A stretch of 64,000 nucleotides of DNA from Comamonas sp. GTDB taxonomy: Bacteria > Pseudomonadota > Gammaproteobacteria > Burkholderiales > Burkholderiaceae_C. The notes below the pieces were generated by a model. It ran no database searches. It saw only the letters and a list, made by a program, of their open reading frames with translations, and had not been told where the DNA came from. The DNA is taken from the NCBI RefSeq assembly GCF_009360615.1, contig NZ_SPEY01000025.1, positions 34,588 through 98,587 of the forward strand, read 5' to 3'. Within the stretch, counting starts at the first letter, position 1. Each line of letters starts with the position of its first letter. This document shows positions 36,478 through 45,101 of this stretch, one piece after another. The translations under genes were made by a program, and so were the position numbers.

Positions 36478-38336
36478 CGGGCAAACACCAGAAAGCTGCT
36501 TTCATTGCTCAGCTGATCATCCATGCCGAATGCGGATTTATGCGGTGTCTTGAGATATTTCACTAGCCGTAATCCGTTCATGTTGGCCTGCTGAATATAG
36601 GCTTCAGAATCCCGGTAAACATGGCCGTCCTCGAATGTCCGGCTCCAGCGGGAATCCATGATGCCCTGCAGCCACACCTGTGAGGCAGGCATTTCCGCCC
36701 ACAGCTGCTGCAGAGTGTCGCTCTCCAGTGTCTGAAGCACCTCGGCCAGAAGCAGGCAATCGCCGGCATCTGCATCCAGGCATCGCAAGATATCCCGCAA
36801 ACGGCGCCCTTGTTGCAGCACCCGGCCTGAAGCCGTATCCACCATGCGCCAGCCCGCCCGGATGTCGCCCTGCAACTCCAGAACCTTCCGGCCCTGTGCC
36901 TGCGCTTGAATGAAGTCTGTCAACGACCATCCGCACGCTGCCTGCTGCGGTGCCAAGGTCGTCTTGGGTTGCCACTGTCGGGTTGCCACTGTTCCGTTGC
37001 GATAGAAGTCCGGTCGCTCGACAATCGGGCATAGCAAGTAATTGCTTGCATGCACCAGCTCGAAGCTGCGGTGCACCCGGTAGCCACTGTCTGCCATCCA
37101 GGAGAAGAAGCGCCCCTTGTTGACGTTGCTGACTTCGATGAGGATGAGGGGGCGATGCTGAAGGATCAGCTGTCGCCCGCCCTCCAGGACTTCCAGCTCC
37201 ATGCCCTCCACGTCGATCTTCAGCAAATCGACGGGCGCGCCGGGAACCTGGTTGTCCAGCGTGTCAATGCGGATGGCCCCTTGCTCTGCCAGGCTCAGGC
37301 GGCTTGCCCCCTGATTGGCAATATCGTAATTTTCCAGCGCCGCGGCACATGGCCTGTCGCCCATGCCCAGTTCATGCACCTGATAGCGTGATGGCTCAAT
37401 GCCGTTGATTTCGAAATTCCTGTGCAGCTGAATCGCGTTGGACTTCACTGGCTCGAAACAGTCGACTCTGGCGGCATCGGCGATGCAGCTCCAGAATATG
37501 GCGTGGTTTCCGATATTGCTGCCCACATCCATAATGCGCGGCTTCTGTGGCAGCACGTAAAGGGTTTCAATCAGCTCCCTGGTTTCAAAGAATGTTTCGT
37601 TGGCCAGATAGTTCTGAATATGGTCCAGGGTGTTGCTCAGCTGGAACTTCGCGTGTCTCCCGGCAAAATCAATGTCCACGATTACGTCATTCTGCTTGCA
37701 GAACTGTGCAAACACATCGTGCACCATCCAGCGCCAATCTTGCCCGGATGCCGAGCGTGGCCCCGTTGAATGCTGGCCCCTGATATTGAAGAAGAGGGGC
37801 TGATCCAGCTTGAGGCAGGTATATTGGCGCCACAGCTGAAGATAGTATTTGAAATCTTCGCCACAATCCATGTTCTCGTCGAAGGGATTGTCCAACGCGA
37901 TCCGAGCTTTGACGAAATGCCCCATCTGCAGGGTAAGAAACGGATCGTTTCGCAGTATGTCCTCAATGCGGTGAATCGGCATTACCTGGTTCGGCCGGCA
38001 GTGGCGTCCATGTCCATCGGGGCTGCATTCATGAATGGCTCCCCAGATAGCTTCATGATGTTCAAGATAGTCTGCAACCTGCTCGAAAGCCCGCTCGTCC
38101 AGCAGATCGTCTGCATCCAGAAAGAAAATCCAGTCCGCGCCCTCGGCCACGGCCTGCCGCACCGCCAGGTTTCTGGCCCTCGATCGGCCTTGCCCGGCGT
38201 TGTCGTCCCAGCACAGGACCTCGACCGCTGAAAACGCGCCCATGCCTTTTGACATGGCCTGATACACGGAAGCGCAGGCTCTTTCCGCCAAGATGGCATG
38301 ACCCGGTCCAACGGGGATCACGACGCAGCATTTCAT
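36474..38336 (-). CDS. GT2 glycosyltransferase-FkbM methyltransferase fusion protein
   Basis: 620 residues from MKCCVVIPVG. Residues 1-210 form a GT-A domain with VEVLCWDDNAGQGRSRARNL and DADD at 74-77. Residues about 265-440 form an FkbM-type methyltransferase: RIMDVGSNIGNHAIFW (motif I, 267-282), VDCFEPVKSNAIQLHRNFEI and VDLLKIDVEGMELEVLEGGR (369-388). Residues about 450-620 form a third region I do not recognise. One polypeptide could add and O-methylate a sugar. First gene of the three-gene glycosylation operon, divergent from motA. Function on flagellin is inferred from neighbours. Confidence 0.82.
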   Translation of the reverse strand: MKCCVVIPVGPGHAILAERACASVYQAMSKGMGAFSAVEVLCWDDNAGQGRSRARNLAVRQAVAEGADWIFFLDADDLLDERAFEQVADYLEHHEAIWGAIHECSPDGHGRHCRPNQVMPIHRIEDILRNDPFLTLQMGHFVKARIALDNPFDENMDCGEDFKYYLQLWRQYTCLKLDQPLFFNIRGQHSTGPRSASGQDWRWMVHDVFAQFCKQNDVIVDIDFAGRHAKFQLSNTLDHIQNYLANETFFETRELIETLYVLPQKPRIMDVGSNIGNHAIFWSCIADAARVDCFEPVKSNAIQLHRNFEINGIEPSRYQVHELGMGDRPCAAALENYDIANQGASRLSLAEQGAIRIDTLDNQVPGAPVDLLKIDVEGMELEVLEGGRQLILQHRPLILIEVSNVNKGRFFSWMADSGYRVHRSFELVHASNYLLCPIVERPDFYRNGTVATRQWQPKTTLAPQQAACGWSLTDFIQAQAQGRKVLELQGDIRAGWRMVDTASGRVLQQGRRLRDILRCLDADAGDCLLLAEVLQTLESDTLQQLWAEMPASQVWLQGIMDSRWSRTFEDGHVYRDSEAYIQQANMNGLRLVKYLKTPHKSAFGMDDQLSNESSFLVFAR

Positions 38337-38433
38337 AATGGGTTCCTGGTTCGAGGCAGTCCGAAGCCGCAGCGGGAACGCATGCGCATGCCGGACGGCA
38401 TTCATCTTTGCCACTGTGCCTCAATCAGCGCCC

Positions 38434-38460
38434 TACAAAGTCGCTGAAAAATGCCGATGT
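38434..38460 (+). promoter_or_regulatory. Possible FliA (sigma-28) promoter of motAB
   Basis: TACA, 15 nt, GCCGATGT. Against the TAAA-N15-GCCGATAA form, 3/4 and 6/8 positions match with exact spacing. It lies 64 nt upstream of the motA start. The extended TCAAGT form seen at other promoters is absent, so confidence is lower. Confidence 0.5.
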
Positions 38461-38523
38461 GAAGGGGGTTCCCCGGGCTTTTTCAGCCATCTCCACCTGC
38501 CAGTTCTCCCACAATCACTCCCC

Positions 38524-39384
38524 ATGCTTGTCCTCATTGGTTATATCGTCGCCTTCGGCTGCATCTTCGGCATGTACGTGCTGCACGGCGGCAGCGTGGG
38601 CGTTCTTGTCAAGGCGCTTCCGTTCGAGATGGTGACCATTGGCGGTGGCGCCCTGGGCGCTTTCATCGTCAGCAACCAGCCCAAGGTTCTCAAGGCCACG
38701 GCCAAGGCGATTCCTTCGGCGCTAAAGCCCTCGCGCTATAACAAGGCGCGCTATATGGAAGTGATGGCGCTGCTGTACGAGCTGCTGCAGAAGGCGCGCA
38801 AGGAAGGCCTGATGTCGATCGAGGCCGATGTGGAAGATCCGCAGTCCTCGACGGTGTTTCAGAACTATCCTCAGCTGATGGCCGACCACCATGTCGTCGA
38901 GTTTCTGACCGACTACCTGCGCATGATGGTCTCGGGCAATCTCAACTCGCACGAGATCGAGGCGCTGATGGACAGCGAAATCGAAGCCCATCATGCCGAG
39001 GCCCATGCGCCGGTGATGGCGCTGAATCGCCTGGCGGGCGCCTTGCCGGCCTTCGGCATTATCGCGGCCGTGCTGGGTGTGGTGAACACCATGGCTTTCG
39101 TGGGGCAGCCCCCTGCGGTGCTGGGCGGCATGATTGCCTCGGCGCTGGTGGGAACCTTCCTCGGCATCTTGCTGGCCTATGCGCTGGTGGAGCCCATGGC
39201 CGCGCTGCTGGAGCAGCGTGCCCAGGATGCGGCCAAGGAGTTCGAATGCATCAAGGCGACGCTGCTGGCCAGCATGCAGGGCTACAACCCGGGCACGGCC
39301 ATCGAGTTCGGTCGCAAGGTGCTGTTCTCCACCGAGCGTCCAGGCTTTCTGGAGCTGGAGTCGCACGTCAAGGGTAAGAAGTGA
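38524..39384 (+). CDS. motA: Flagellar motor stator protein MotA
   Basis: 286 residues from MLVLIGYIVAFGCIFGMYVL; four membrane segments (about 1-22, 30-50, 170-190, 200-225). The cytoplasmic loop contains ESTVF-like SSTVFQNYPQLMADHHVVEF and LTDYLRMMVSGNLNSHEIEA; GALPAFGIIAAVLGVVNTMA is the TM3 signature. MotA and MotB form the proton-driven stator. The upstream in-frame extension overlaps the divergent gene and is not hydrophobic, so it was rejected. Confidence 0.96.
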   Translation: MLVLIGYIVAFGCIFGMYVLHGGSVGVLVKALPFEMVTIGGGALGAFIVSNQPKVLKATAKAIPSALKPSRYNKARYMEVMALLYELLQKARKEGLMSIEADVEDPQSSTVFQNYPQLMADHHVVEFLTDYLRMMVSGNLNSHEIEALMDSEIEAHHAEAHAPVMALNRLAGALPAFGIIAAVLGVVNTMAFVGQPPAVLGGMIASALVGTFLGILLAYALVEPMAALLEQRAQDAAKEFECIKATLLASMQGYNPGTAIEFGRKVLFSTERPGFLELESHVKGKK

Positions 39385-39426
39385 TGAGTGCCCGCTCTCG
39401 CCAGGAAGTCGTGATGGAGCCCTGCC

Positions 39427-40488
39427 ATGGCTGACAAGAAGCTGCAGCCCATCATCATCAAGCGCGTCAAGAAGACCGCCCATGCCCACCATGGCGGTGC
39501 CTGGAAGATTGCCTATGCCGACTTCGTGACGGCGATGATGGCCTTCTTTTTGCTGATGTGGCTGCTGGGCTCGACCGCCCAGGGCGAGCTGCAGGGGATT
39601 GCAGCGTATTTCAATTCGCCGCTGAAGGTGGCCATGTCGGGCGGCAGCGGTGCGGGCAACAGCTCCAGCATCGTGCCGGGCGGCGGCAACGACCTCTCCA
39701 AGGTGCACGGCCAGGTGCGCCGCTCGGAGTCCGAAGACAATGCCAACCGCCGCTCCAGCCAGGCCATGGGCCGGGCCGAGGAGTCGGCGCGCGATGCACA
39801 GCGTCTGCACGCGCTCAAGGCCAAGGTGGACAGCATGATTGCCAACAATGCGCGCCTGAACGAGTATCGATCGCAGATTCGCACGGAGATCACGCATGAC
39901 GGTCTGATGATCCAGATCGTCGATGATCAGAACCGCCCCATGTTCGATAGCGGCAGTGCCGTGGTCAAGCCCTATATGCGCGACATCCTGCGCGAGATCG
40001 GTGCGGCCATGGGCAATGCCGAAAACCGCATCAGTCTCTCGGGACACACCGATGCCGCACCTTACGGCAATGCCGATCGAGGCTACAGCAACTGGGAGCT
40101 GTCGGCTGACCGTGCCAATGCATCGCGTCGTGAGCTGGTGGCCGCCGGCATGCCGCTGGACAAGCTGGCGCGCGTGGTGGGTATGTCCAGCAGCGATCTG
40201 CTGCTGCCCGAGGAGCCTCGTGCGGCGCAGAACCGCCGAATCACGATCACCGTGCTGACCAAGGAGGCCGAGCGCCGCGTGCTGGGCAACGACAAGGAGC
40301 GCAGCACGGAGCGCGTGGCCAGCGCCGAAGAGGCTGCCAGCACGATCAACCAACCCAAGGTCCGTCGCGCAGCCCCCAGCGCTGTCGACAGGCAGTCCCT
40401 GGATGCCAAGGAAGAGTTTGTTGTAACAAACCCTGAAGTTGCCACGGAGACTGTCGAAAAGCCTGACAATGCACGTCCAACGCCATGA
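39427..40488 (+). CDS. motB: Flagellar motor stator protein MotB
   Basis: 353 residues. One N-terminal TM helix in KIAYADFVTAMMAFFLLMWL with the proton-binding Asp at residue 32. A plug region follows, then an OmpA-like peptidoglycan-binding domain (about residues 160-290: ISLSGHTDAAPYGNADRGYS, NWELSADRANASRRELVAAG). Starts 42 nt after motA. The C-terminal tail after about residue 290 is variable and basic. Confidence 0.96.
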   Translation: MADKKLQPIIIKRVKKTAHAHHGGAWKIAYADFVTAMMAFFLLMWLLGSTAQGELQGIAAYFNSPLKVAMSGGSGAGNSSSIVPGGGNDLSKVHGQVRRSESEDNANRRSSQAMGRAEESARDAQRLHALKAKVDSMIANNARLNEYRSQIRTEITHDGLMIQIVDDQNRPMFDSGSAVVKPYMRDILREIGAAMGNAENRISLSGHTDAAPYGNADRGYSNWELSADRANASRRELVAAGMPLDKLARVVGMSSSDLLLPEEPRAAQNRRITITVLTKEAERRVLGNDKERSTERVASAEEAASTINQPKVRRAAPSAVDRQSLDAKEEFVVTNPEVATETVEKPDNARPTP

Positions 40489-40493
40489 GGTTG

Positions 40494-40520
40494 ACAAATT
40501 GTTACCATCACGGCTGAAAA
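40494..40520 (+). promoter_or_regulatory. Weak FliA-type promoter candidate before cheY-cheZ
   Basis: ACAAATTG, 11 nt, GCTGAAAA. The -10 resembles the flagellin-gene version (GCCGAAAA, 7/8) but the -35 is poor. It sits in the 71-bp motB-cheY gap, and read-through from motAB may be sufficient. Confidence 0.3.
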
Positions 40521-40559
40521 CTTGTTCCCACGCACCTATTCCGACCGAAAGGGCCTCTC

Positions 40560-40946
40560 GTGGCTAATGCCCTGCGATTTTTGATTGTTGACGACTTCTC
40601 CACCATGCGCCGCATCGTGCGCAATCTGCTCAAGGAGAGTGGCTTTGCCGATGCCGATGAGGCCGAAGACGGTGTGGTTGCCATCACCAAGCTGCGTGCT
40701 AGCAAGTTCGACTTTGTGGTGACCGACATCAATATGCCGAACATGAACGGCTTTCAGCTGCTGAGCGAAATCAAGCAGGATGAGAAACTCAAGCACCTGC
40801 CGGTGCTGATGGTGACCGCCGAAGCCCGCAAGGAAGATATCGTGGCTGCTGCCCAGGGCGGTGCAGCCGGCTATATCGTCAAACCCTTCACCAAGGCTAC
40901 GCTGGAAGAGAAGGTCAATCTCATCATCAAGAAACTCGACCTCTGA
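40560..40946 (+). CDS. cheY: Chemotaxis response regulator CheY
   Basis: 128 residues, GTG start ([18 protein letters not shown]). Receiver-domain residues: acidic pair D11/D12, phosphoacceptor D56 in [13 protein letters not shown], Thr in [11 protein letters not shown] and Lys in [15 protein letters not shown]. The sequence is close to enteric CheY, including the FliM-binding face. It is followed 3 nt later by cheZ, so this is the copy most likely to control motor switching. Confidence 0.96.
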   Translation: MANALRFLIVDDFSTMRRIVRNLLKESGFADADEAEDGVVAITKLRASKFDFVVTDINMPNMNGFQLLSEIKQDEKLKHLPVLMVTAEARKEDIVAAAQGGAAGYIVKPFTKATLEEKVNLIIKKLDL

Positions 40947-40949
40947 GCC

Positions 40950-41567
40950 ATGAGTAGCGACCAGGCTTCCGCCAACGTCCATTACAAGATTGGCGTGCTC
41001 ACGCGCCAGTTGCATAACTCGCTCAATGAGCTGGGCTATGCGGATCGTTTGCGCGGCAGTGCAGGGGAGCTGCCCGATGCGCAAAGCCGCCTGTCCTATA
41101 TCGCCCGCCTGACGGGGGAAGCTGCCGACAAGGTGCTCGGTCAGGTCGAGGTGACGCAGAGCCACCAGGATGCCCTGGCCGAGCGTACCCGTTCCATGCG
41201 TGCAGAGCTCATCCAGGATCCTGTGGCCGCCGTGGCCAAGGGGCGCGTGATGAACTATCTGCAGGAGGTGGAAGAGGCCACGGAGCGGACCAATAGCCAC
41301 CTCACCGAGATCATGATGGCTCAGGACTTCCACGATCTCACCGGCCAGGTGATTGCACGCGTGGTAGCGCTGGCGGCCGATCTGGAGTCGCAGTTGCTGG
41401 AATTGCTGATCCAGACTTCGCCGGACGTTGCGCAGGCACCGGTCCTGGCCCCGGTGGAGGCCCTGCAGCCGAAGCTGGCCGGCCCTGTGGTGGATCCGGA
41501 GAAAACGGCCGACGTGGTGACCTCGCAGTCCCAGGTGGATGATCTGCTGGCCAGTCTTGGCTTCTGA
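40950..41567 (+). CDS. cheZ: CheY-P phosphatase CheZ
   Basis: 205 residues, a long four-helix-bundle protein. The catalytic segment MMAQDFHDLTGQVIARV carries D129 and Q133 (the D-x3-Q pair). The C-terminal CheY-binding tail is SQSQVDDLLASLGF, as in enterics. Dephosphorylates CheY-P. Starts 3 nt after cheY and is followed by a strong terminator. Confidence 0.97.
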   Translation: MSSDQASANVHYKIGVLTRQLHNSLNELGYADRLRGSAGELPDAQSRLSYIARLTGEAADKVLGQVEVTQSHQDALAERTRSMRAELIQDPVAAVAKGRVMNYLQEVEEATERTNSHLTEIMMAQDFHDLTGQVIARVVALAADLESQLLELLIQTSPDVAQAPVLAPVEALQPKLAGPVVDPEKTADVVTSQSQVDDLLASLGF

Positions 41568-41610
41568 ACATAATGCTGCCTGCGCTTTGCCGGTAAGCGT
41601 TTCAGACCGG

Positions 41611-41645
41611 AAAGCCTGATCCTTCGAGTGGATCAGGCTTTTTTA
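41611..41645 (+). terminator. Rho-independent terminator after cheZ
   Basis: A 12-bp perfect stem (AAAGCCTGATCC / GGATCAGGCTTT) with a 7-nt loop followed by a T-tract. Ends the motAB-cheYZ unit. Confidence 0.93.
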
Positions 41646-41676
41646 TGGGCGTTGACAGGCGTGCGGAGTGCAAAAA

Positions 41677-41703
41677 GCCCGCATGCCATCACGACATGCG
41701 GGC
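41677..41703 (-). terminator. Rho-independent terminator after fliE
   Basis: On the minus strand, GCCCGCATG / CATGCGGGC forms a 9-bp perfect stem with a 9-nt loop and is followed by a five-T run. Lies 50 nt after the fliE stop. Confidence 0.88.
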
Positions 41704-41752
41704 AAGCCTTGGAGGGCAATCTGCCTTTTGAGGATCTGCGGCGTCTCGCCGG

Positions 41753-42061
41753 TCACACCTGCATGTTCATCACATCGGAGTAGGCCTGCACCAGGCGGTT
41801 GCGCACGTGCAGCGTGGCCTGGAAGCCGATCTGCGATTTCTGCAGGGCCACCATGGTCTGCTCCAGGCTGACTGCCGGGTTTTCCAGCTGTACTTCGCGC
41901 TGCAACTGGCTGGAATGGTTCTGCGCGGCGCTCACCGACTGCAGTGCATGTTGTAAAGCCTGGCCAAAGCCGCCGGCCACGGGCGCAGTGCCGGCACTTG
42001 CGACCTTGCTGAGCTGGTTGCCCAGTTGGGCGGGATTGATTGCTGGGATCTTCAGGTCCAT
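41753..42061 (-). CDS. fliE: Flagellar hook-basal body complex protein FliE
   Basis: 102 residues from MDLKIPAINPAQLGNQL. The conserved C-terminus is present: NPAVSLEQTMVALQKSQIGF and QATLHVRNRLVQAYSDVMNM. FliE connects the MS-ring to the proximal rod. A TTG four codons upstream is an alternative start. It is divergent from fliF, the usual betaproteobacterial arrangement, and shares the putative operator at 42129-42154. Confidence 0.95.
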   Translation of the reverse strand: MDLKIPAINPAQLGNQLSKVASAGTAPVAGGFGQALQHALQSVSAAQNHSSQLQREVQLENPAVSLEQTMVALQKSQIGFQATLHVRNRLVQAYSDVMNMQV

Positions 42062-42128
42062 ATCTTTATCCAACAGGCTTGGTGAGTTGGGGGTGATCGT
42101 AGGTTTTTCGCCGGATCGCAGACGGGCA

Positions 42129-42154
42129 ATAAGTGGGTGAATCGGCTCGCTTAT
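42129..42154. promoter_or_regulatory. Palindromic operator candidate ATAAGT-N14-GCTTAT between fliE and fliF
   Basis: ATAAGT (42129-42134) and GCTTAT (42149-42154), with the same 14-bp spacing as the flhB site. It is 68-93 bp from the fliE start and 81-106 bp from the fliF start, so it can serve both divergent units. Candidate site for FlhDC or another class II activator. Confidence 0.5.
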
Positions 42155-42234
42155 CGGGGGAACGCCAGGGGCCCCAGTCCGAATAATCCACTGGACGCTA
42201 GACCTCGTGTGGGGTCTGACACCATGGAATCAAG

Positions 42235-43941
42235 ATGTCTGCTGTAGCTGAAGTACCTGTCCCCAATGCCGTTCCCGGTGCCACGTATGCGCCCAGCCCT
42301 GCGCTTGCGCAGCGCTGGAATGCGCTCGATCGTGGCCAACGTCTTCGCTGGGGCGCGCTGGCGGCCTTGGTCGCCGTAGGCCTGGTGGCGGCGGCGGTGT
42401 TCTATCGCCAGCCTGATTACAAGATGCTGTTCTCCAACGTCAGCGACAAGGATGGCGGCGCCATCGTGGCGCAGCTGACGCAGATGAACGTGCCCTACAA
42501 GTACACCGAGGGCGGTGGCGCCATCCTCATCCCCGCAGACCGCGTGCATGACGTGCGCCTGAAGCTGGCTACGCAAGGTCTGCCCAAGGGGTCGGTGACG
42601 GGCTTCGAGCTGATGGAGAACAGCAAGTTCGGCATCACCCAGTTCCAGGAGCGACTCAATTTTCAGCGCGGCCTGGAGGGCGAGCTGACCCGGTCCATCC
42701 TGGCGCTCAATGCCGTGCAAAGCGCCCGCGTGCACCTGGCCCTGCCCAATCAGAACGGATTTTTCCGTGAGCAGCAAAAGCCTTCGGCTTCCGTGCTGCT
42801 GAGCCTGCATCCGGGACGCATGCTCGACCGTGCGCAGATCGCGGGCATCGTGCATCTGGTGGCCTCCAGCGTTCCCGAGATGGAGCCTTCGGCCGTCAGC
42901 GTGGTGGACGACACCGGCAAGCTGCTGTCCCAGTCGCCCGACGGCAATGCCGGCGGCGTGGACATGCAGCAGTTTCTCTACACCCAGCAGGTGGAGCAGC
43001 AATATGTGCGCCGGATTCTGGACATTCTGGAGCCCGTGGTCGGCAAGAACAATGTGAAGGCCCAGGTGTCGGCCGAGCTGGACTTCAGCCAGACCGAATC
43101 GACTTCCGAACAGCATCGTCCCAACCAGTCGGCCGACGGCGGGGCCGTGCGCAGCCAGCAGGTCATGGAGACCAATGGCGAGAAGACGGCCACTCCACCG
43201 ACCGGCGTGCCGGGCGCGACCAGCAACCAGCCGCCTCAGAACTCTACCGCGCCCATCAACGGTGCCAACCCCGCACCGCAGGCCGCGGGCGCAGGCCAGG
43301 GCAATGGCCAGGGCAGCAAGCGCGAGTCCATCACCAATTACGAGGTGGACAAGACCGTCAGGGTCACACGCGGCAGCACCGGCACCGTCAAGCGCCTGAC
43401 GGCGGCGGTGGTGGTCAATGCACCTCTGGCCGCAGCGGCGGGCACCGATGCGGCCACAGCGGCAACGGCAGCCGCAGTCAGCTCCGGCCTGCGTCCCCTG
43501 ACGGCGCAGCAGCAGGAGCAACTGCTCACGCTGGTGCGCGAGACCGTGGGCTACAGCGCCGATCGTGGCGACTCGGTGAATCTGGTCAGCGCGCCCTTCG
43601 TGGACAGCGGTGCCGCGCCGGCCGAGCTGCCGATGTGGCGTGACCCCGAGGTTCAGGCCATGGCCAGGAGCCTGGGCGTGCCGATTGCGCTGGCGCTGTT
43701 TGGTGCGCTGGTGCTGCTGGGCCTGGTTCGCCCCCTGCTCAAGGGACGCAAGACCGGCCCCGGCGGCCAGCTCAACGCCATTGAAGCCGAGGCGCTGGAT
43801 CGACCGGCTCTGCCCGCCCCGGCAAAGGAGCTGTCGCCGACCAAGGAGCAGGAGCGGCTGGAGCAGGCCCGTCATCTGGCCAAGCAGAACCCGATCGCGG
43901 TGGCGAACATCGTCAAGACATGGATTAACGGAGAGGGCTAG
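42235..43941 (+). CDS. fliF: Flagellar MS-ring protein FliF
   Basis: 568 residues. TM1 at about 38-58 (GALAALVAVGLVAAAVFYRQ), the YscJ-like ring-building motifs (DYKMLFSNVSDKDGGAIVAQ, then SKFGITQFQERLNFQRGLEG), a proline/alanine/glutamine-rich periplasmic linker (about residues 305-365), and TM2 at about 480-500 (LALFGALVLLGLVRPLL). The C-terminal tail binds FliG. Founding gene of fliFGHIJK. Confidence 0.96.
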   Translation: MSAVAEVPVPNAVPGATYAPSPALAQRWNALDRGQRLRWGALAALVAVGLVAAAVFYRQPDYKMLFSNVSDKDGGAIVAQLTQMNVPYKYTEGGGAILIPADRVHDVRLKLATQGLPKGSVTGFELMENSKFGITQFQERLNFQRGLEGELTRSILALNAVQSARVHLALPNQNGFFREQQKPSASVLLSLHPGRMLDRAQIAGIVHLVASSVPEMEPSAVSVVDDTGKLLSQSPDGNAGGVDMQQFLYTQQVEQQYVRRILDILEPVVGKNNVKAQVSAELDFSQTESTSEQHRPNQSADGGAVRSQQVMETNGEKTATPPTGVPGATSNQPPQNSTAPINGANPAPQAAGAGQGNGQGSKRESITNYEVDKTVRVTRGSTGTVKRLTAAVVVNAPLAAAAGTDAATAATAAAVSSGLRPLTAQQQEQLLTLVRETVGYSADRGDSVNLVSAPFVDSGAAPAELPMWRDPEVQAMARSLGVPIALALFGALVLLGLVRPLLKGRKTGPGGQLNAIEAEALDRPALPAPAKELSPTKEQERLEQARHLAKQNPIAVANIVKTWINGEG

Positions 43942-44030
43942 CCCCCTGAGCGGCTGCGCCGCATCCCCCCGATGAGGACGGCAGCCTTGCTGCGGGGCGG
44001 CGGGGCCGCCTAGGCCCCTGCTTGCTGTCA
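43942..44030. repeat. Comamonadaceae-type intergenic repeat, copy B (fliF-fliG gap)
   Basis: GC-rich element starting CCCCCTGAGCGGCTGCGCCG and continuing through CCCCCGATGAGGACGGCAGC and TTGCTGCGGGGCGGC. It shares the order of blocks with copy C in the fliP-fliQ gap (TGCGCC/GCGCC, CCCCC, GGGGACGACAGC, TGCGGGACGGC). It is followed by about 75 bp before fliG in which I see nothing else. Confidence 0.55.
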
Positions 44031-44105
44031 CAGGGGAAAGAGTCGATGGCAAGGCTGGTGATGAGCTGGCCCGGTTTTTGGATCATTGAATAGAGAGTTT
44101 TGAAT

Positions 44106-45101
44106 ATGGACGATAGAGGTCTGAACGACGCTGCCATCTTGCTGGTCTCCCTCGGTGAGGAAGAGGCGGCCGAGGTGTTCAAGCACCTCACGCCCAAGGA
44201 AGTGCAGAAGCTGGGCGAGACGATTGCCCGCATGCGTGGCGTGACGCGGGAAAAGGTGGACTTCGTGATCGACCGCTTCACCAGCGATGCTGCGTCACAG
44301 AGTCTGCTGGTGGACGATGCCAGCGACTATGTGCGCTCGGTGCTCAAGCGTGCGCTGGGCGATGACAAGGCAGCTTTGCTGATCGACCGGATCATGCAGG
44401 GAGGCGACATCTCGGGCATTGAAAGCCTGAAGTGGATGGATCCGCTGTCCGTGGCCGAGCTGCTGCGCGGCGAGCATCCGCAGATCGTGGCGGCGATTCT
44501 GGTGCACCTGGAGTATGAGCAGGCTGCGGCAGTGCTGATGCAGTTCCCCGACCGGGCGCGCAGCGAGGTCATGTTGCGCGTGGCCACGCTGGAAGGCATT
44601 CAGCCCACGGCGCTCAAGGACTTGAACGAGGTGCTGTTCAAGGTCCTCGCGGGTGGCGACAAGGTGCGCAAGACCTCGCTGGGCGGCGTCAAGACCGCAG
44701 CCGAGATGCTCAACCAGATGGGCGGCAATGCCGATGTGGCAGTGCTGGACACCATCCGCAATTACGACCCCGAGCTGGCGCAGAAGATCATGGACAAGAT
44801 GTTTGTCTTTGACGATCTGGTCAAGCTCGACGACCGCTCCGTACAGCTGGTGCTGCGCGAGGTGGTGTCCGAGACGTTGATCGTGGCGCTCAAGGGCGGG
44901 TCCATGGAGGTGCGCGACAAGATTCTGGCCAATATGTCCATGCGGGCAGCCGAATCGCTGCGCGAAGACCTGGAAGGCCGTGGTCCCATGCGGCTGTCCG
45001 AAGTGGAAGCCCAGCAGAAGGAAATCCTCAAGGTCGTGCGTCGTCTGGTCGAAGAAGGCCAGGTAACCATCGGCAGCGGTCCGGAGGACAGCTATGTCTA
45101 A
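44106..45101 (+). CDS. fliG: Flagellar motor switch protein FliG
   Basis: 331 residues from MDDRGLNDAAILLVSLGEEE, exactly the enteric length; a TTG two codons earlier is possible. The middle domain has the EHPQ motif (LLRGEHPQIVAAILVHLEYE) and the C-terminal domain has the charged torque helix (DLVKLDDRSVQLVLREVVSE). FliG links the MS-ring to the stator in the C-ring. Overlaps fliH by 8 nt. Confidence 0.97.
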   Translation: MDDRGLNDAAILLVSLGEEEAAEVFKHLTPKEVQKLGETIARMRGVTREKVDFVIDRFTSDAASQSLLVDDASDYVRSVLKRALGDDKAALLIDRIMQGGDISGIESLKWMDPLSVAELLRGEHPQIVAAILVHLEYEQAAAVLMQFPDRARSEVMLRVATLEGIQPTALKDLNEVLFKVLAGGDKVRKTSLGGVKTAAEMLNQMGGNADVAVLDTIRNYDPELAQKIMDKMFVFDDLVKLDDRSVQLVLREVVSETLIVALKGGSMEVRDKILANMSMRAAESLREDLEGRGPMRLSEVEAQQKEILKVVRRLVEEGQVTIGSGPEDSYV

